From positions 1 to 64,000 of the forward strand of contig CAZRYF010000009.1 in NCBI GenBank assembly GCA_964604165.1: a DNA stretch of 64,000 nucleotides. Reading direction: 5' to 3'. This document shows positions 35,385 through 43,169 of the stretch, piece after piece. Position 1 is the first letter of the stretch. Each line of letters opens with the position of its first letter. The stretch comes from JAYZDK01 sp964604165 (lineage in GTDB: Bacteria > Myxococcota_A > UBA796 > CAJQPC01). The notes below the pieces were generated by a model, which made no database searches, was not told the origin of the DNA, and saw only the letters and a program-made list of their open reading frames with translations. The position numbers and the translations under genes are program-made.

Positions 35385-36067
35385 GAACCCCTCTCTGAAT
35401 TCTGGGCCACCCCAGCACCAGACCCCATCTCATCCACTCCCAGGGAGGATTCGAGACGCACCATGCCCGAGCGTGCGATTCGCAGCGCCACGGAGTCATC
35501 GATGCCCGTTGCGTTCTTGTTGACCAGGGTGAGGGTGATGTAGCCGTCTGCATCAAAGTCGCTGGCGGGGTTGATCACGTACCCGCGCGGGGAGAACACA
35601 ATGGCATCAAGGTTGCTGGTGCCCGGCCCGGAAATCGCCCCCCAGGGCTTGAGACTGACCCCCAGCGCGTTGTCTTGGCCGCCCCGGCCGATGCTCACGG
35701 TTCCGCGAGCCGTCGAGTCATCGGTGCCGTCCAACTCCATGTCCGCGGGCAACGTGTCCCAGACATTGGAACGGAGCCCCTTGTTTCCCACCTGCAGCCA
35801 CCATTCCCCCGCAGAATCCGGTCCGGCCACGGACCAGTCCGGGTCCGAGCTGACCAGGAGCACCCGTGCTTCCTTGCTTTGCTCAATGGCGGTGTAGCGC
35901 AAGGAATGAATGTCATTTCGCAGGTCCTTGGCGGTCTGCACCATGCGGTACCGGGGCAGCAATTCCCGAAGCGACCCATGGGTGATGCCGGCCAAAACCG
36001 CCAGCAACAACACCACCATGGTGATCTCAATGATGGTCACACCCGAACGAGAATTCGATCGACGCAC
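35381..36067 (-). CDS. fimT: FimT/GspH-like minor pilin
   Basis: A 228-residue prepilin with leader ending RSG and GVTIIEITMVVLLLAVLAGITHGSLRELLP (Glu at +5; the usual Phe+1 is Val). The GspH/FimT helix RMVQTAKDLRNDIHSLRYTAIEQSKEARVLL follows. The frame is open to a TTG at 36109, but that codon lies inside the -12 box of the sigma-54-type promoter. GTG 36067 with AGGAG 10 bases upstream is preferred (GTG 36076 is too close to it). First gene of the minor-pilin operon fimT-pilV-pilW-pilX-pilY1. Confidence 0.85.
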   Translation of the reverse strand: MRRSNSRSGVTIIEITMVVLLLAVLAGITHGSLRELLPRYRMVQTAKDLRNDIHSLRYTAIEQSKEARVLLVSSDPDWSVAGPDSAGEWWLQVGNKGLRSNVWDTLPADMELDGTDDSTARGTVSIGRGGQDNALGVSLKPWGAISGPGTSNLDAIVFSPRGYVINPASDFDADGYITLTLVNKNATGIDDSVALRIARSGMVRLESSLGVDEMGSGAGVAQNSERGS

Positions 36068-36105
36068 TGTCCACACTCTCCTTGCACAGATCTTAAGTCC
36101 ATTAA

Positions 36106-36120
36106 GCAAGAATCACACCA
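36106..36120 (-). promoter_or_regulatory. fimT: Sigma-54-type (-24/-12) promoter of the minor-pilin operon
   Basis: The minus strand reads TGGTGTGATTCTTGC, with GG (36118-36119) and GC (36106-36107) exactly 10 bases apart, as the RpoN consensus TGGCAC-N5-TTGC demands. Transcription would begin near 36094-36096, leaving a short leader with AGGAG before GTG 36067. The NtrC-family activator gene at 37037-38440 lies upstream on the same strand. I could not define activator-binding repeats. Confidence 0.6.
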
Positions 36121-36206
36121 GCATTAAGCGCACGGAAACAGATGGTTCTCAGGGAGCCTCCCTGGCGGGATTGGGAAAAAAGGCGCCACTGTTGGGCAAA
36201 AGTTTC

Positions 36207-37040
36207 CTAATTCTCGCCGGAACCCCCGACGGCCGGGACCGGGCAGGTCTCAGCCAGAATGCTGCGTCTCCGGTGGAGCTTGTGGCGCACCTGGAGCAGC
36301 TCTTCCGACGGGATTCCCACATCCTCCGCTCGATCCAGGTCCCGCCCCGCGCGATCCAACCAGGCCAGAATGGGAGGCAGGGTGCCAGCGCAATCCGCAG
36401 GATCCAGCCGACCTGAGGTCATGGCGAGGAGGGTGCGGGCACGCAGATGAAGAAGCAGCGCCTTGAAGCGAAGCTCACGAATCTGCCGTCCCAGCGCTTC
36501 ATCCACACTCTGGAGAGCTTCCTCGTAGAGGGCCAGGCGGTACTGGGCTTCTGCGAGGTTCAAGCGGTACTCCCCCCGATGCGGCGTGGCAGACACCAGC
36601 CCCTCCAGCAGTGCGAGAGCCTCTTCATAGCGCCGGCCAGCCATGTGAGTCAGGGAGAGGGAGTTGAGGACGGACGGCTCCTCGGGAGCCAGGGCCAGCG
36701 CTGCTTGGAAGTGCTGCTCCGCCAACCGCAGGTTTCCCTCGGCGAGGGCGATGGAACCGAGGCCCTTTTCTCCACGGTAGTCCTCTGGCGCTACACGACG
36801 ACACCGGACAAACCAGTCACGGGCGGAAGCCGTCTTCCCTTCCAGGTGGTAGGCCCATCCCAGACCATACAGGGCTTCGATGCGATCCGGGTCCTTGTCC
36901 AGGACCCGTCGATAGCGCCGCTCGGCCTCCTCCAGGTTGGAGGCCTGCAGCGCCTTTTCAGCCCGGGCGATCTGGCCCTCGACCCCGCACCCGAGCACCA
37001 GCGCCGTCACCAGCACCAGTCCCGATACCCCCGGCCTCAT
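36207..37040 (-). CDS. TPR lipoprotein (PilF/Tgl-like pilotin candidate)
   Basis: A 277-residue lipoprotein: signal with lipobox LVLGC (Cys18), then TPR units (RAEKALQASNLEEAERRYRR, ALYGLGWAYHLEGKTASARDWF, LGSIALAEGNLRLAEQHFQAAL, SLTHMAGRRYEEALALLEGL). Outer-membrane TPR lipoproteins of this size (PilF in Pseudomonas, Tgl in Myxococcus) assemble the PilQ secretin. Its place between the pilR-like gene and the minor-pilin operon supports that role (inference); PilF usually has six TPRs, and here four or five are clear. It overlaps the regulator gene by 4 bases. Confidence 0.75.
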   Translation of the reverse strand: MRPGVSGLVLVTALVLGCGVEGQIARAEKALQASNLEEAERRYRRVLDKDPDRIEALYGLGWAYHLEGKTASARDWFVRCRRVAPEDYRGEKGLGSIALAEGNLRLAEQHFQAALALAPEEPSVLNSLSLTHMAGRRYEEALALLEGLVSATPHRGEYRLNLAEAQYRLALYEEALQSVDEALGRQIRELRFKALLLHLRARTLLAMTSGRLDPADCAGTLPPILAWLDRAGRDLDRAEDVGIPSEELLQVRHKLHRRRSILAETCPVPAVGGSGEN

Positions 37041-38440
37041 GAACTCTCGTCCAACCCGTAATCCCGGATCTTGTAGAGGAGCGCCTTGTAGGAAATGTCC
37101 AGCAGGCGAGAAGCCTTGGTGCGGTTGCCTCCGGTTCGGCTAAGCGCCCGTTGAATCAACTCGGACTCCAGCTGGGCGCCCCTGCGCTTGATAGACAAGT
37201 CCACGGAATCCTCCAGCGCGGGCCCAGCTTCCAACACGTCCGCCGGAAGGAACTCAGGGGTGAGCTCCTCTCCATCGCACAGCAGCACGGCCCGCTCCAC
37301 CGCATTCTCCAGCTGGCGAACGTTGCCCGGCCAATGGGCTGTACACAGCGCTGACAGGGTGTCCGCCCGAATCCGGGGAATCGGCCGGTTCAGTCGAGCC
37401 CCGTGCTCCCGGGTGAAGTGGTCCACCAACAACGGAATATCCTCCCGCCTCTCCCGCAGCGGTGGCACTTCCAGGTGGACCACGTTGAGCCGGTAGAAGA
37501 GGTCCTCCCGGAAAGTCCGGCTGGCCACAGCCTCCCGGAGATTGCGGGAGGTGGCACCAATTACCCGCACGGACACCTGGCGGTTTGCGTTGCCACCAAG
37601 ACGCCGAACTTCCTGAGTCTCCAACACCCGAAGGAGCTTGACCTGCAGGGAGAGGGGCAGCTCTCCCAGCTCATCCAGCAACAAGGTGCCCTCGTCCGCT
37701 TGCTCAAACAGCCCGGGCCGGGACTTGTGGGCGCCGGTGAAGGCGCCGCGCTCGTGGCCAAACAGCTCTGACTCGAGCAGGTTCTCCGGAATGGCCCCAC
37801 AGTTCACCGCCACGAAGGGCCCATCCGAGCAGCTGCTCAAGGAGTGAAGCCCCCGGGCGAGGAGCTCCTTTCCGGTGCCGCTCTCACCGGTCAACAACAC
37901 GGTGGTGGGGTACACCGCGACCTTGCGCACCGTATCCAAGAGATCGCGCACCGCCGGGCTTGACCCCAGAAAGCCGGCGACCCCCTCCCTCGCCCGGGCC
38001 TCTTCTTTGAGGCGACGGTTCTCATGAAAGAGCCGCGCCCGATCCTGCTCCAGGCGCTCCCTCTCCTGGACCTTGTGCAGCGCCAGGAGAATCTCGTCCG
38101 CCTTGAAGGGCTTGGACACATAGTCGCAAGCCCCCCGCCGCACCGCGTCGTAGGCAAGCTCCATGGAGCCGTAGGCGCTCATGACAATGGTGTGGACCCG
38201 GCGCTCCTCGTCAGCCAGAGCATCCAAGAAGCCCAAACCGTCCAGGCGGGGCATTCGCACATCGCAGAGGACGATGGCCAGCTCCTCGCGCTCCTTCAGG
38301 CGGGCCAGCCCTTCCTGCCCATCCCCCGCTTCCAACACCTCGTGCCCCGCACGCTCCAGAATGAGGCGCAGCATGTGACGCAGGCTCTCCTCATCGTCAA
38401 TGACGAGAATTGGGGGGAGGGGGAAGGCATCGGCAATCAC
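37037..38440 (-). CDS. pilR: NtrC-family sigma-54-dependent response regulator (PilR-like)
   Basis: A 467-residue regulator in three parts: receiver (about 8-125; ILVIDDEES, phosphoacceptor in VLCDVRMPRLDGL, Lys in YVSKPF), AAA+ domain (about 150-385; Walker A GESGTGKE, sigma-54 contact GAFTGA in ELFGHERGAFTGAH, Walker B TLLLDELGELP, arginine finger FREDLFYRLNV) and a Fis-type helix-turn-helix (RTGGNRTKASRLLDISYKALLYKI). It should bind upstream of -24/-12 promoters such as the one before fimT. No PilS-like kinase is adjacent, so the partner is unknown. GTG 38440 gives the normal receiver start; its ribosome site is weak. Confidence 0.88.
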   Translation of the reverse strand: MIADAFPLPPILVIDDEESLRHMLRLILERAGHEVLEAGDGQEGLARLKEREELAIVLCDVRMPRLDGLGFLDALADEERRVHTIVMSAYGSMELAYDAVRRGACDYVSKPFKADEILLALHKVQERERLEQDRARLFHENRRLKEEARAREGVAGFLGSSPAVRDLLDTVRKVAVYPTTVLLTGESGTGKELLARGLHSLSSCSDGPFVAVNCGAIPENLLESELFGHERGAFTGAHKSRPGLFEQADEGTLLLDELGELPLSLQVKLLRVLETQEVRRLGGNANRQVSVRVIGATSRNLREAVASRTFREDLFYRLNVVHLEVPPLRERREDIPLLVDHFTREHGARLNRPIPRIRADTLSALCTAHWPGNVRQLENAVERAVLLCDGEELTPEFLPADVLEAGPALEDSVDLSIKRRGAQLESELIQRALSRTGGNRTKASRLLDISYKALLYKIRDYGLDESS

Positions 38441-38493
38441 CCCCCCATGATAGTGCGGGGCGCCCCCGGCCGACGGCGGATAGCCTGGAAGAC

Positions 38494-39789
38494 GTGCCAC
38501 ACCTTGTGCAACTGGTCCACGGCTATCCCCCCCGAGAAGTGGCGGGCACAGAGATCTACGCGGCCCGGACCAGCGCCGCCATGAAGGCACGAGGATGGGA
38601 CGTGGGGGTCATCGCCGCCACACGCTCCCCCGGGCGACGACATGGAAGTGTGTGGACTGAGGAGGTGGACGGAGTCCCGGTGCACAGAATCGTGAACAAC
38701 CTTCCCTGGCGGCCTCTGGGCCAGGCGGAGCGGGACCGACTGGTGGAGAACCGACTCCAGGACATTCTCCTGGAGGCCGCGCCAGACGTGGTGCACGTGC
38801 AGCACCTCCTGTATCTATCGGCACACCTGGATCCTCCCTGCCCCACGGTGGCCACCCTGCACGATGCCTGGGCCTGGTGCCCCCGGGGTGGAACCCTTCT
38901 GCAAGAAGGAATCGCCCCTTGCCCCGGTCCCTCCCCCGACGCCTGCATCTCTTGCGTGGCAAAATGGTCCAGGGGGTCCAGGGCAGAACACCGCATGGCG
39001 AGGGTCGCCGGCCGGCTCTCCAACGTGGTGGATCCAGACCGACTGCACAACCTGTGGCGTTCGTTGCCGGCGCCCCTTCGGGGACTCGCCCTACAAGGCC
39101 CGCCTCCCGCGCCCGCCACCTTTGGGGACTTTGCGGACCGACAGGCCGCTCTTCTTTCGGCCTACCGAAACATGGACCGGATCGTGGCGCCTTCCCGCTG
39201 GCTCGCTCATGCAGCCAAAGCCCAGGGGCTGCCCCATGTAGAACACCTTCCCCACGGGGTGGACCCGGGCATTGGGCCCAGAAACCCAGAAGGGTTTCTC
39301 TTCCTCGGCAGTCTTGTGCCCCACAAGGGAGCCCACCTGGTCGCAGAAGCACACGCTCTGGCCCAAACGCGAAACCCAGGACTTCCAGACCTGTCCATCG
39401 TGGGAGCGCCGGTCGATCCCGCCTATGTCCAGTCACTTCCCGCAGATCTTGTGAAACCCCCGATCGCCCCCTCGGAGGTTGCCGCGCGATTGGCCCAGTC
39501 CCGCGCCCTGGTCCTGGGCAGCACCTGGCCCGAAAACGCACCGCTGGTCATCTTGGAGGCCCGCGCCGCAGGTTGTCCCGTTCTGGCGCCGGACATCGGT
39601 GGAATTCCCGAGCTGGTGCACCACGGAACCGACGGACTCCTTTACCCCCCTGGAAATGTGGAAGCCCTTGCCCAGTCCCTGGAGGAGGCCCTTGGAAGAA
39701 GTTGGGAGGATGTGCGGCCGCCTCCCTCTCTGCACGGACACATGGACCAACTTGAATCCCTGTACCGCCAGGTGGCGGGCCTGCTATGA
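38494..39789 (+). CDS. Glycosyltransferase, GT-B fold (family 4-like), copy 1
   Basis: A 431-residue cytoplasmic glycosyltransferase. The N-terminal domain holds LVHGYPPREVAGTEIYAARTSAAMKARGWDV (acceptor side), DVVHVQHLLYLS and TLHDAWAWCPRGG with a small Cys cluster. The C-terminal domain has FLFLGSLVPHKGAHLVAEA and the donor-binding E-x7-E stretch PENAPLVILEARAAGCPVLAPDIGGIPELV. The sugar and acceptor cannot be told. GTG 38494 (GGAA 5 bases upstream) is the start. It diverges from the pilR-like gene and heads a plus-strand run that includes a second, related transferase. Confidence 0.88.
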   Translation: MPHLVQLVHGYPPREVAGTEIYAARTSAAMKARGWDVGVIAATRSPGRRHGSVWTEEVDGVPVHRIVNNLPWRPLGQAERDRLVENRLQDILLEAAPDVVHVQHLLYLSAHLDPPCPTVATLHDAWAWCPRGGTLLQEGIAPCPGPSPDACISCVAKWSRGSRAEHRMARVAGRLSNVVDPDRLHNLWRSLPAPLRGLALQGPPPAPATFGDFADRQAALLSAYRNMDRIVAPSRWLAHAAKAQGLPHVEHLPHGVDPGIGPRNPEGFLFLGSLVPHKGAHLVAEAHALAQTRNPGLPDLSIVGAPVDPAYVQSLPADLVKPPIAPSEVAARLAQSRALVLGSTWPENAPLVILEARAAGCPVLAPDIGGIPELVHHGTDGLLYPPGNVEALAQSLEEALGRSWEDVRPPPSLHGHMDQLESLYRQVAGLL

Positions 39790-39812
39790 TTCGCGCCTTC
39801 TCGGAGGCTTTG

Positions 39813-40247
39813 ATGGCAAGCGAAGCAATGCAACTGCTGGACGCGCATGTTCGCGCGTTCCTGGCCCGCATGGGATTGGACACTTCCAGCCGCGACGACG
39901 GGATGTATCTGTTCAAGTACGGGTCCACCGCCGTGATGCTCAATCTCTTTGAAAAAGACGGCCAGACCTTCGTGCGGTTTGCCTCGACCCTCCTCACGGA
40001 GGTGACCCCGAACGTGGGGTTGGTCCGAAGGATTCTGAGGTTCAACGCGGAAGTTCTCTTTGGGTCCTTTCTGTTGTTTGAGGACAACACCCTGTCGTTT
40101 TCCGCCACGCTTCTGGGCAGCAACCTGGACTTCGACTCGTTCTCCTTCACCTTGAACTACGTGGCCCACATCTCCGATGACTACGATGATCGCCTGCAGG
40201 AGATCGCAGGGGGGCGGCGGGCTCTGGACATCTACGGAGAGGCCTGA
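39813..40247 (+). CDS. YbjN-like small protein
   Basis: A 144-residue soluble protein, alpha/beta, with the pattern of YbjN/type III chaperone-like folds: an N-terminal helix (LLDAHVRAFLARMGLD), a strand pair (DGMYLFKYGSTAVMLNLFEKDGQTFVRFASTLL), a helix (GLVRRILRFNAEVLFGSFLLFE) and a last helix (FSFTLNYVAHISDDYDDRLQEIAGG). Such proteins often act as folding or interaction chaperones; function here is unknown. GGAGG 5 bases before ATG 39813 favours it over ATG 39786, which overlaps the transferase stop. It sits between two glycosyltransferase genes. Confidence 0.65.
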   Translation: MASEAMQLLDAHVRAFLARMGLDTSSRDDGMYLFKYGSTAVMLNLFEKDGQTFVRFASTLLTEVTPNVGLVRRILRFNAEVLFGSFLLFEDNTLSFSATLLGSNLDFDSFSFTLNYVAHISDDYDDRLQEIAGGRRALDIYGEA

Positions 40248-40258
40248 TCCCAAACGGG

Positions 40259-41563
40259 CTGCGGGTCCTCCACCTGGTCCACGCCTCCCCCCTGGCACCG
40301 GAGGCTGGAGGGTGTGAGCGCTACGTTGGGGCCTTGGCCCAGGCCACACGCGCACCGGTCTTTACCCGGGATCGCGGTCGCGCTTCCCCCCTCGCCTGCG
40401 ACGAGAGCAGCGGCTTTCCTTTGTGGACCCTGGGCTTGCCCATCCCGGCGAGCGCCGTCTTTGAGGACACCTGGCGCATTCCGGCTGTGACCGATGCACT
40501 GCGGAAGGTGCTGACGAGAGCCTCCATTGACCTGGTCCACGTGCATCACGCGGCCCATCTGGGTTTTGAAGCCGTCTCCCTGGGCAAAGCCCTGGGCATT
40601 CCCGTGGTGTTCACACTTCATGATGCCCACATGGCCTGCGCCCGGGGACAGTGGGTCAACCGGGATCTGGAGAGATGTGAAGGGCCGGAGCCGAACCGCT
40701 GCGCCCAGTGCCTGGGGCCCCATCTCAGGGCAACGCCGGCCTTGGCCCGGGTGGGGCGCGCCCTGGGACTGGCTGGCCTTGGGCGTCGCCTCCTGGGAGG
40801 GGTTCCCCCGGGCAAGTCTCAGCTGGATCGGGCGGAAGCGAGAATCCTGGCGGGGCGGGAGGCGTTGCGAGCCGCAGACAGCGTCCTATCGCCCTCTCGG
40901 TACCTCGCCGATCGCATGCTGAACCTGGGCTGGGTGGAGCCGGATCGCATGCACGTGGTGGATCTCCCCCTGGTGGGGCCGGTGGTTCCGGCCCCCACAG
41001 CGGATCCAGGCCCGGTGCGGTTCCTCTTTGTGGGAAGCCTCCTCCCCACCAAAGGTCCTCAGGTGCTGGTGGAGGCATTCGCCGGTCTGCCAGAGGAGCT
41101 GGCCAATGCCACCCTGGAAATCTTCGGGCCTGCACCGGGTTTTGATGGGGTCCCTGCATTTGCCGAGAGCCTGACGCGCAGAATCTACCAGGTCCCCGGG
41201 AGCCGGTACGGAGGAGTCTTCGATGCCGACGCTCGCTCCTCTGTCTACGGACAGGCTGATGTCTTGGTGGTGCCCTCCACCTGGGAGGAAAACAGCCCCC
41301 TGGTGGTCCGCGAGGCAGCGGCTGCAGGACTGCGAATTGTGGCCTCCCGGGTAGGTGGGCTCCCGGAGCTTGTGCCCGGTGCCCGGTGGGTTCCGCCGGG
41401 AGACATCGAAGCACTTCGAGAAGCACTCCAAGAGGAAGCCCGCAAAGGAAGAGGGAGAACCCCATGTCGATCCTGGCCGATGGAGCCCCATGTAAAAGCG
41501 CTGGCTTCCGTCTACGAGTCCGCCCTTGTCAACAACAGCAAATCCCCAGCAGGATTGCGTTGA
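40259..41563 (+). CDS. Glycosyltransferase, GT-B fold (family 4-like), copy 2; start codon unclear
   Basis: A glycosyltransferase of about 434 residues related in plan to the one at 38494: RVLHLVHASPLAPEAGGCERYVGALAQ, DLVHVHHAAHLGFEAVSLG, FTLHDAHMACARGQWV with a Cys pair further on, FLFVGSLLPTKGPQVLVEAF and the donor motif EENSPLVVREAAAAGLRIVASRVGGLPELV. The N-terminal fold demands translation from about 40247-40259, yet no ATG, GTG or TTG exists there: candidates are CTG 40259 or ATC 40247 behind GGAGAG. The first ordinary start, TTG 40334, would delete the first strand and helix. A small sequencing error is possible. Confidence 0.8.
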   Translation: MRVLHLVHASPLAPEAGGCERYVGALAQATRAPVFTRDRGRASPLACDESSGFPLWTLGLPIPASAVFEDTWRIPAVTDALRKVLTRASIDLVHVHHAAHLGFEAVSLGKALGIPVVFTLHDAHMACARGQWVNRDLERCEGPEPNRCAQCLGPHLRATPALARVGRALGLAGLGRRLLGGVPPGKSQLDRAEARILAGREALRAADSVLSPSRYLADRMLNLGWVEPDRMHVVDLPLVGPVVPAPTADPGPVRFLFVGSLLPTKGPQVLVEAFAGLPEELANATLEIFGPAPGFDGVPAFAESLTRRIYQVPGSRYGGVFDADARSSVYGQADVLVVPSTWEENSPLVVREAAAAGLRIVASRVGGLPELVPGARWVPPGDIEALREALQEEARKGRGRTPCRSWPMEPHVKALASVYESALVNNSKSPAGLR

Positions 41564-41590
41564 CAGGCGGAACAGCAGAACGATAGCCTC
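41560..41590 (+). promoter_or_regulatory. Candidate promoter for the bactofilin-like gene
   Basis: TTGACA at 41560-41565 is a perfect -35 hexamer; 17-18 bases on lies a weak -10 (ATAGCC/TAGCCT, 41583-41589). It overlaps the end of the second transferase gene and lies about 45 bases before ATG 41631. The poor -10 makes this tentative. Confidence 0.3.
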
Positions 41591-41630
41591 ACTTGTTCCG
41601 AAACAATCTTCGTCACCAAATGGGGTCCTG

Positions 41631-43163
41631 ATGGCCAACGAACAACTCGTCATTCCGGCCGGCGTCCGGTTCACCATTCAAAAGGACGGCGTCAGCATTG
41701 AATATGCCGGTGACATCGTCCTGCAGGGAGACCATGAAGAGCCGGTGGCGCGGGTGGTCAGCCACGAAGGATCTGTGATGATCCAGGGGAGGATGCAGGT
41801 AGGCATGGTGTCCAGCGAGCAAGGATCCGTCACCTTGGATGGCGAGGTTCAGGCCGGAGAGGTGCAAGCCGGTGAGACACTGACCCTCCACGGCGCCATT
41901 GCGGTTCAAAGGGCAGCCGCTCGAGAAGTACGCGTGCTTGGCGGCTCCCTGCATGGGGACCAGATCACAGCCAGCGACAGCCTGGAGCTTCGCGGAAGTG
42001 TCCAGGCCAACAACCTTGCAGCGCGATCCGTCCGAATCCTGGAGGGCAACGTCACCGCGCGGGCAGTTCAAGCCTCCTTCTCCGCCGAGCTGGGTCCCGC
42101 GACCCTCGAGGTGGACATCGTCCTGGCGCCCAGCGTCAGCGTGGACCCCCACACCACCGGACGCGTGGCCGTGCTGGAGTCCGACAACGACCTGGGCCCC
42201 AACGGCCTGAGGGGAGCTTTCCGACTGGCGGAATTCGCATCCTTCACTGGCCAAGACCCCAAGGCCTTCCTGAGGGAGCGCAACGTGGGCACCCTGGACC
42301 AGGTGCGGGACACAGGGCCCGCACCTGCCCCAGCGGCCCCCATGCCCGCAGCACCTGTGCGGACCTATGCCACTCCTGCTCCTGCGCCGGTTCCCATGTC
42401 GATTTCTGTCCCCGCGCCAGCCCCCACTCCGGCGGCAGCCCCCACTCCGGCGGCAGCCCCGGTGCCCGTGGCGGCCCCGGCGCCCGCGCCCGCGCTCCAA
42501 CCCAGGCCAGAGCCCACCCCCATTGAGGACATCCCGCCGGCACCCGAGCATCCCGCGCCGATCCAGGTAGCGGTCCCCGCGGGGCCCACGGCGGTCACCG
42601 TGGAACCCAACGAAGGGGACAACGGAGCCGCGGTGTACGTGGAAGAAGACGAGGCCCCAGCGGAACCGACGACTTCAGCGCCCCACCCGGCGCTCGCAGC
42701 GGTCATGGCTGAAGTGGAGAGCGCTGAAGTTCCCGGGGAAGAATCCACCCCTGTGTCGGTGGAAGAAGAAGGCATGGTGGAGTCCGTAGCGCAGCCACCC
42801 ACGCCTGCGGAGGCCGAGCCCTCTGCGGAGGTGGAGCCGTCTGCCCCGATGGAAGCTGCCCCAATGGAAGCAGCGGCAGCCCCTGCGCCAGCCGGAGCCA
42901 CCTCTCCCATTGCCCGGGAGCTCTTGGACACCGTGGATCGCATTGTTGTCTGCTATGAAAACTCCGATGTTCCTCCCGCAGTCAACGAGCTGCGCGACCT
43001 GATTTCAGCGGAGGACTACGACCAGATCCGGTCCGACATCACAAGCATCTGGAACAGCCTTCTCAAGTACCACCAGCAAACGGGCACCCGACTTCAGCAC
43101 CAGGTCACCACCACCTTCAACACGATCAACTCCATCGTGCGGAAGATGGACCGCGCCGGCTGA
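41631..43163 (+). CDS. Bactofilin/FapA-like beta-helix protein with Pro-Ala linker
   Basis: A 510-residue cytoplasmic protein in three parts. Residues about 1-200 are regular hydrophobic-Gly beta-helix turns (GSVMIQGRMQVGMVSSEQGSVTLDGEVQAGEVQAGETLTLHG, VRVLGGSLHGDQITASDSLELRGSV), as in polymerising bactofilins or FapA-like domains. About 225-430 is a Pro/Ala then Glu-rich disordered linker with short tandem repeats. The last 80 residues form a helical domain (ELLDTVDRIVVCYENSDVPPAVNELRDLI, LLKYHQQTGTRLQHQVTTTFNTINSI). It may be a scaffold or polymer with a binding tail. ATG 41631 has GGGG upstream. It sits between the transferase and HEAT genes. Confidence 0.6.
   Translation: MANEQLVIPAGVRFTIQKDGVSIEYAGDIVLQGDHEEPVARVVSHEGSVMIQGRMQVGMVSSEQGSVTLDGEVQAGEVQAGETLTLHGAIAVQRAAAREVRVLGGSLHGDQITASDSLELRGSVQANNLAARSVRILEGNVTARAVQASFSAELGPATLEVDIVLAPSVSVDPHTTGRVAVLESDNDLGPNGLRGAFRLAEFASFTGQDPKAFLRERNVGTLDQVRDTGPAPAPAAPMPAAPVRTYATPAPAPVPMSISVPAPAPTPAAAPTPAAAPVPVAAPAPAPALQPRPEPTPIEDIPPAPEHPAPIQVAVPAGPTAVTVEPNEGDNGAAVYVEEDEAPAEPTTSAPHPALAAVMAEVESAEVPGEESTPVSVEEEGMVESVAQPPTPAEAEPSAEVEPSAPMEAAPMEAAAAPAPAGATSPIARELLDTVDRIVVCYENSDVPPAVNELRDLISAEDYDQIRSDITSIWNSLLKYHQQTGTRLQHQVTTTFNTINSIVRKMDRAG
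42415..42470. repeat. 18-bp tandem repeat encoding Pro-Ala linker
   Basis: The block GCCCCCACTCCGGCGGCA occurs twice in direct succession, with degenerate Pro/Ala codons around it. It encodes A-P-T-P-A-A repeats in the linker of the bactofilin-like protein. Multiples of three keep the frame, so the linker length can vary. Confidence 0.7.
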
Positions 43164-43169
43164 CCGGCC

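Noticed and set aside
36068..36109. TTG 36109 as start of fimT
   Set aside because: The codon lies within the proposed -12 promoter element and has no ribosome site; GTG 36067 has AGGAG at 10 bases.
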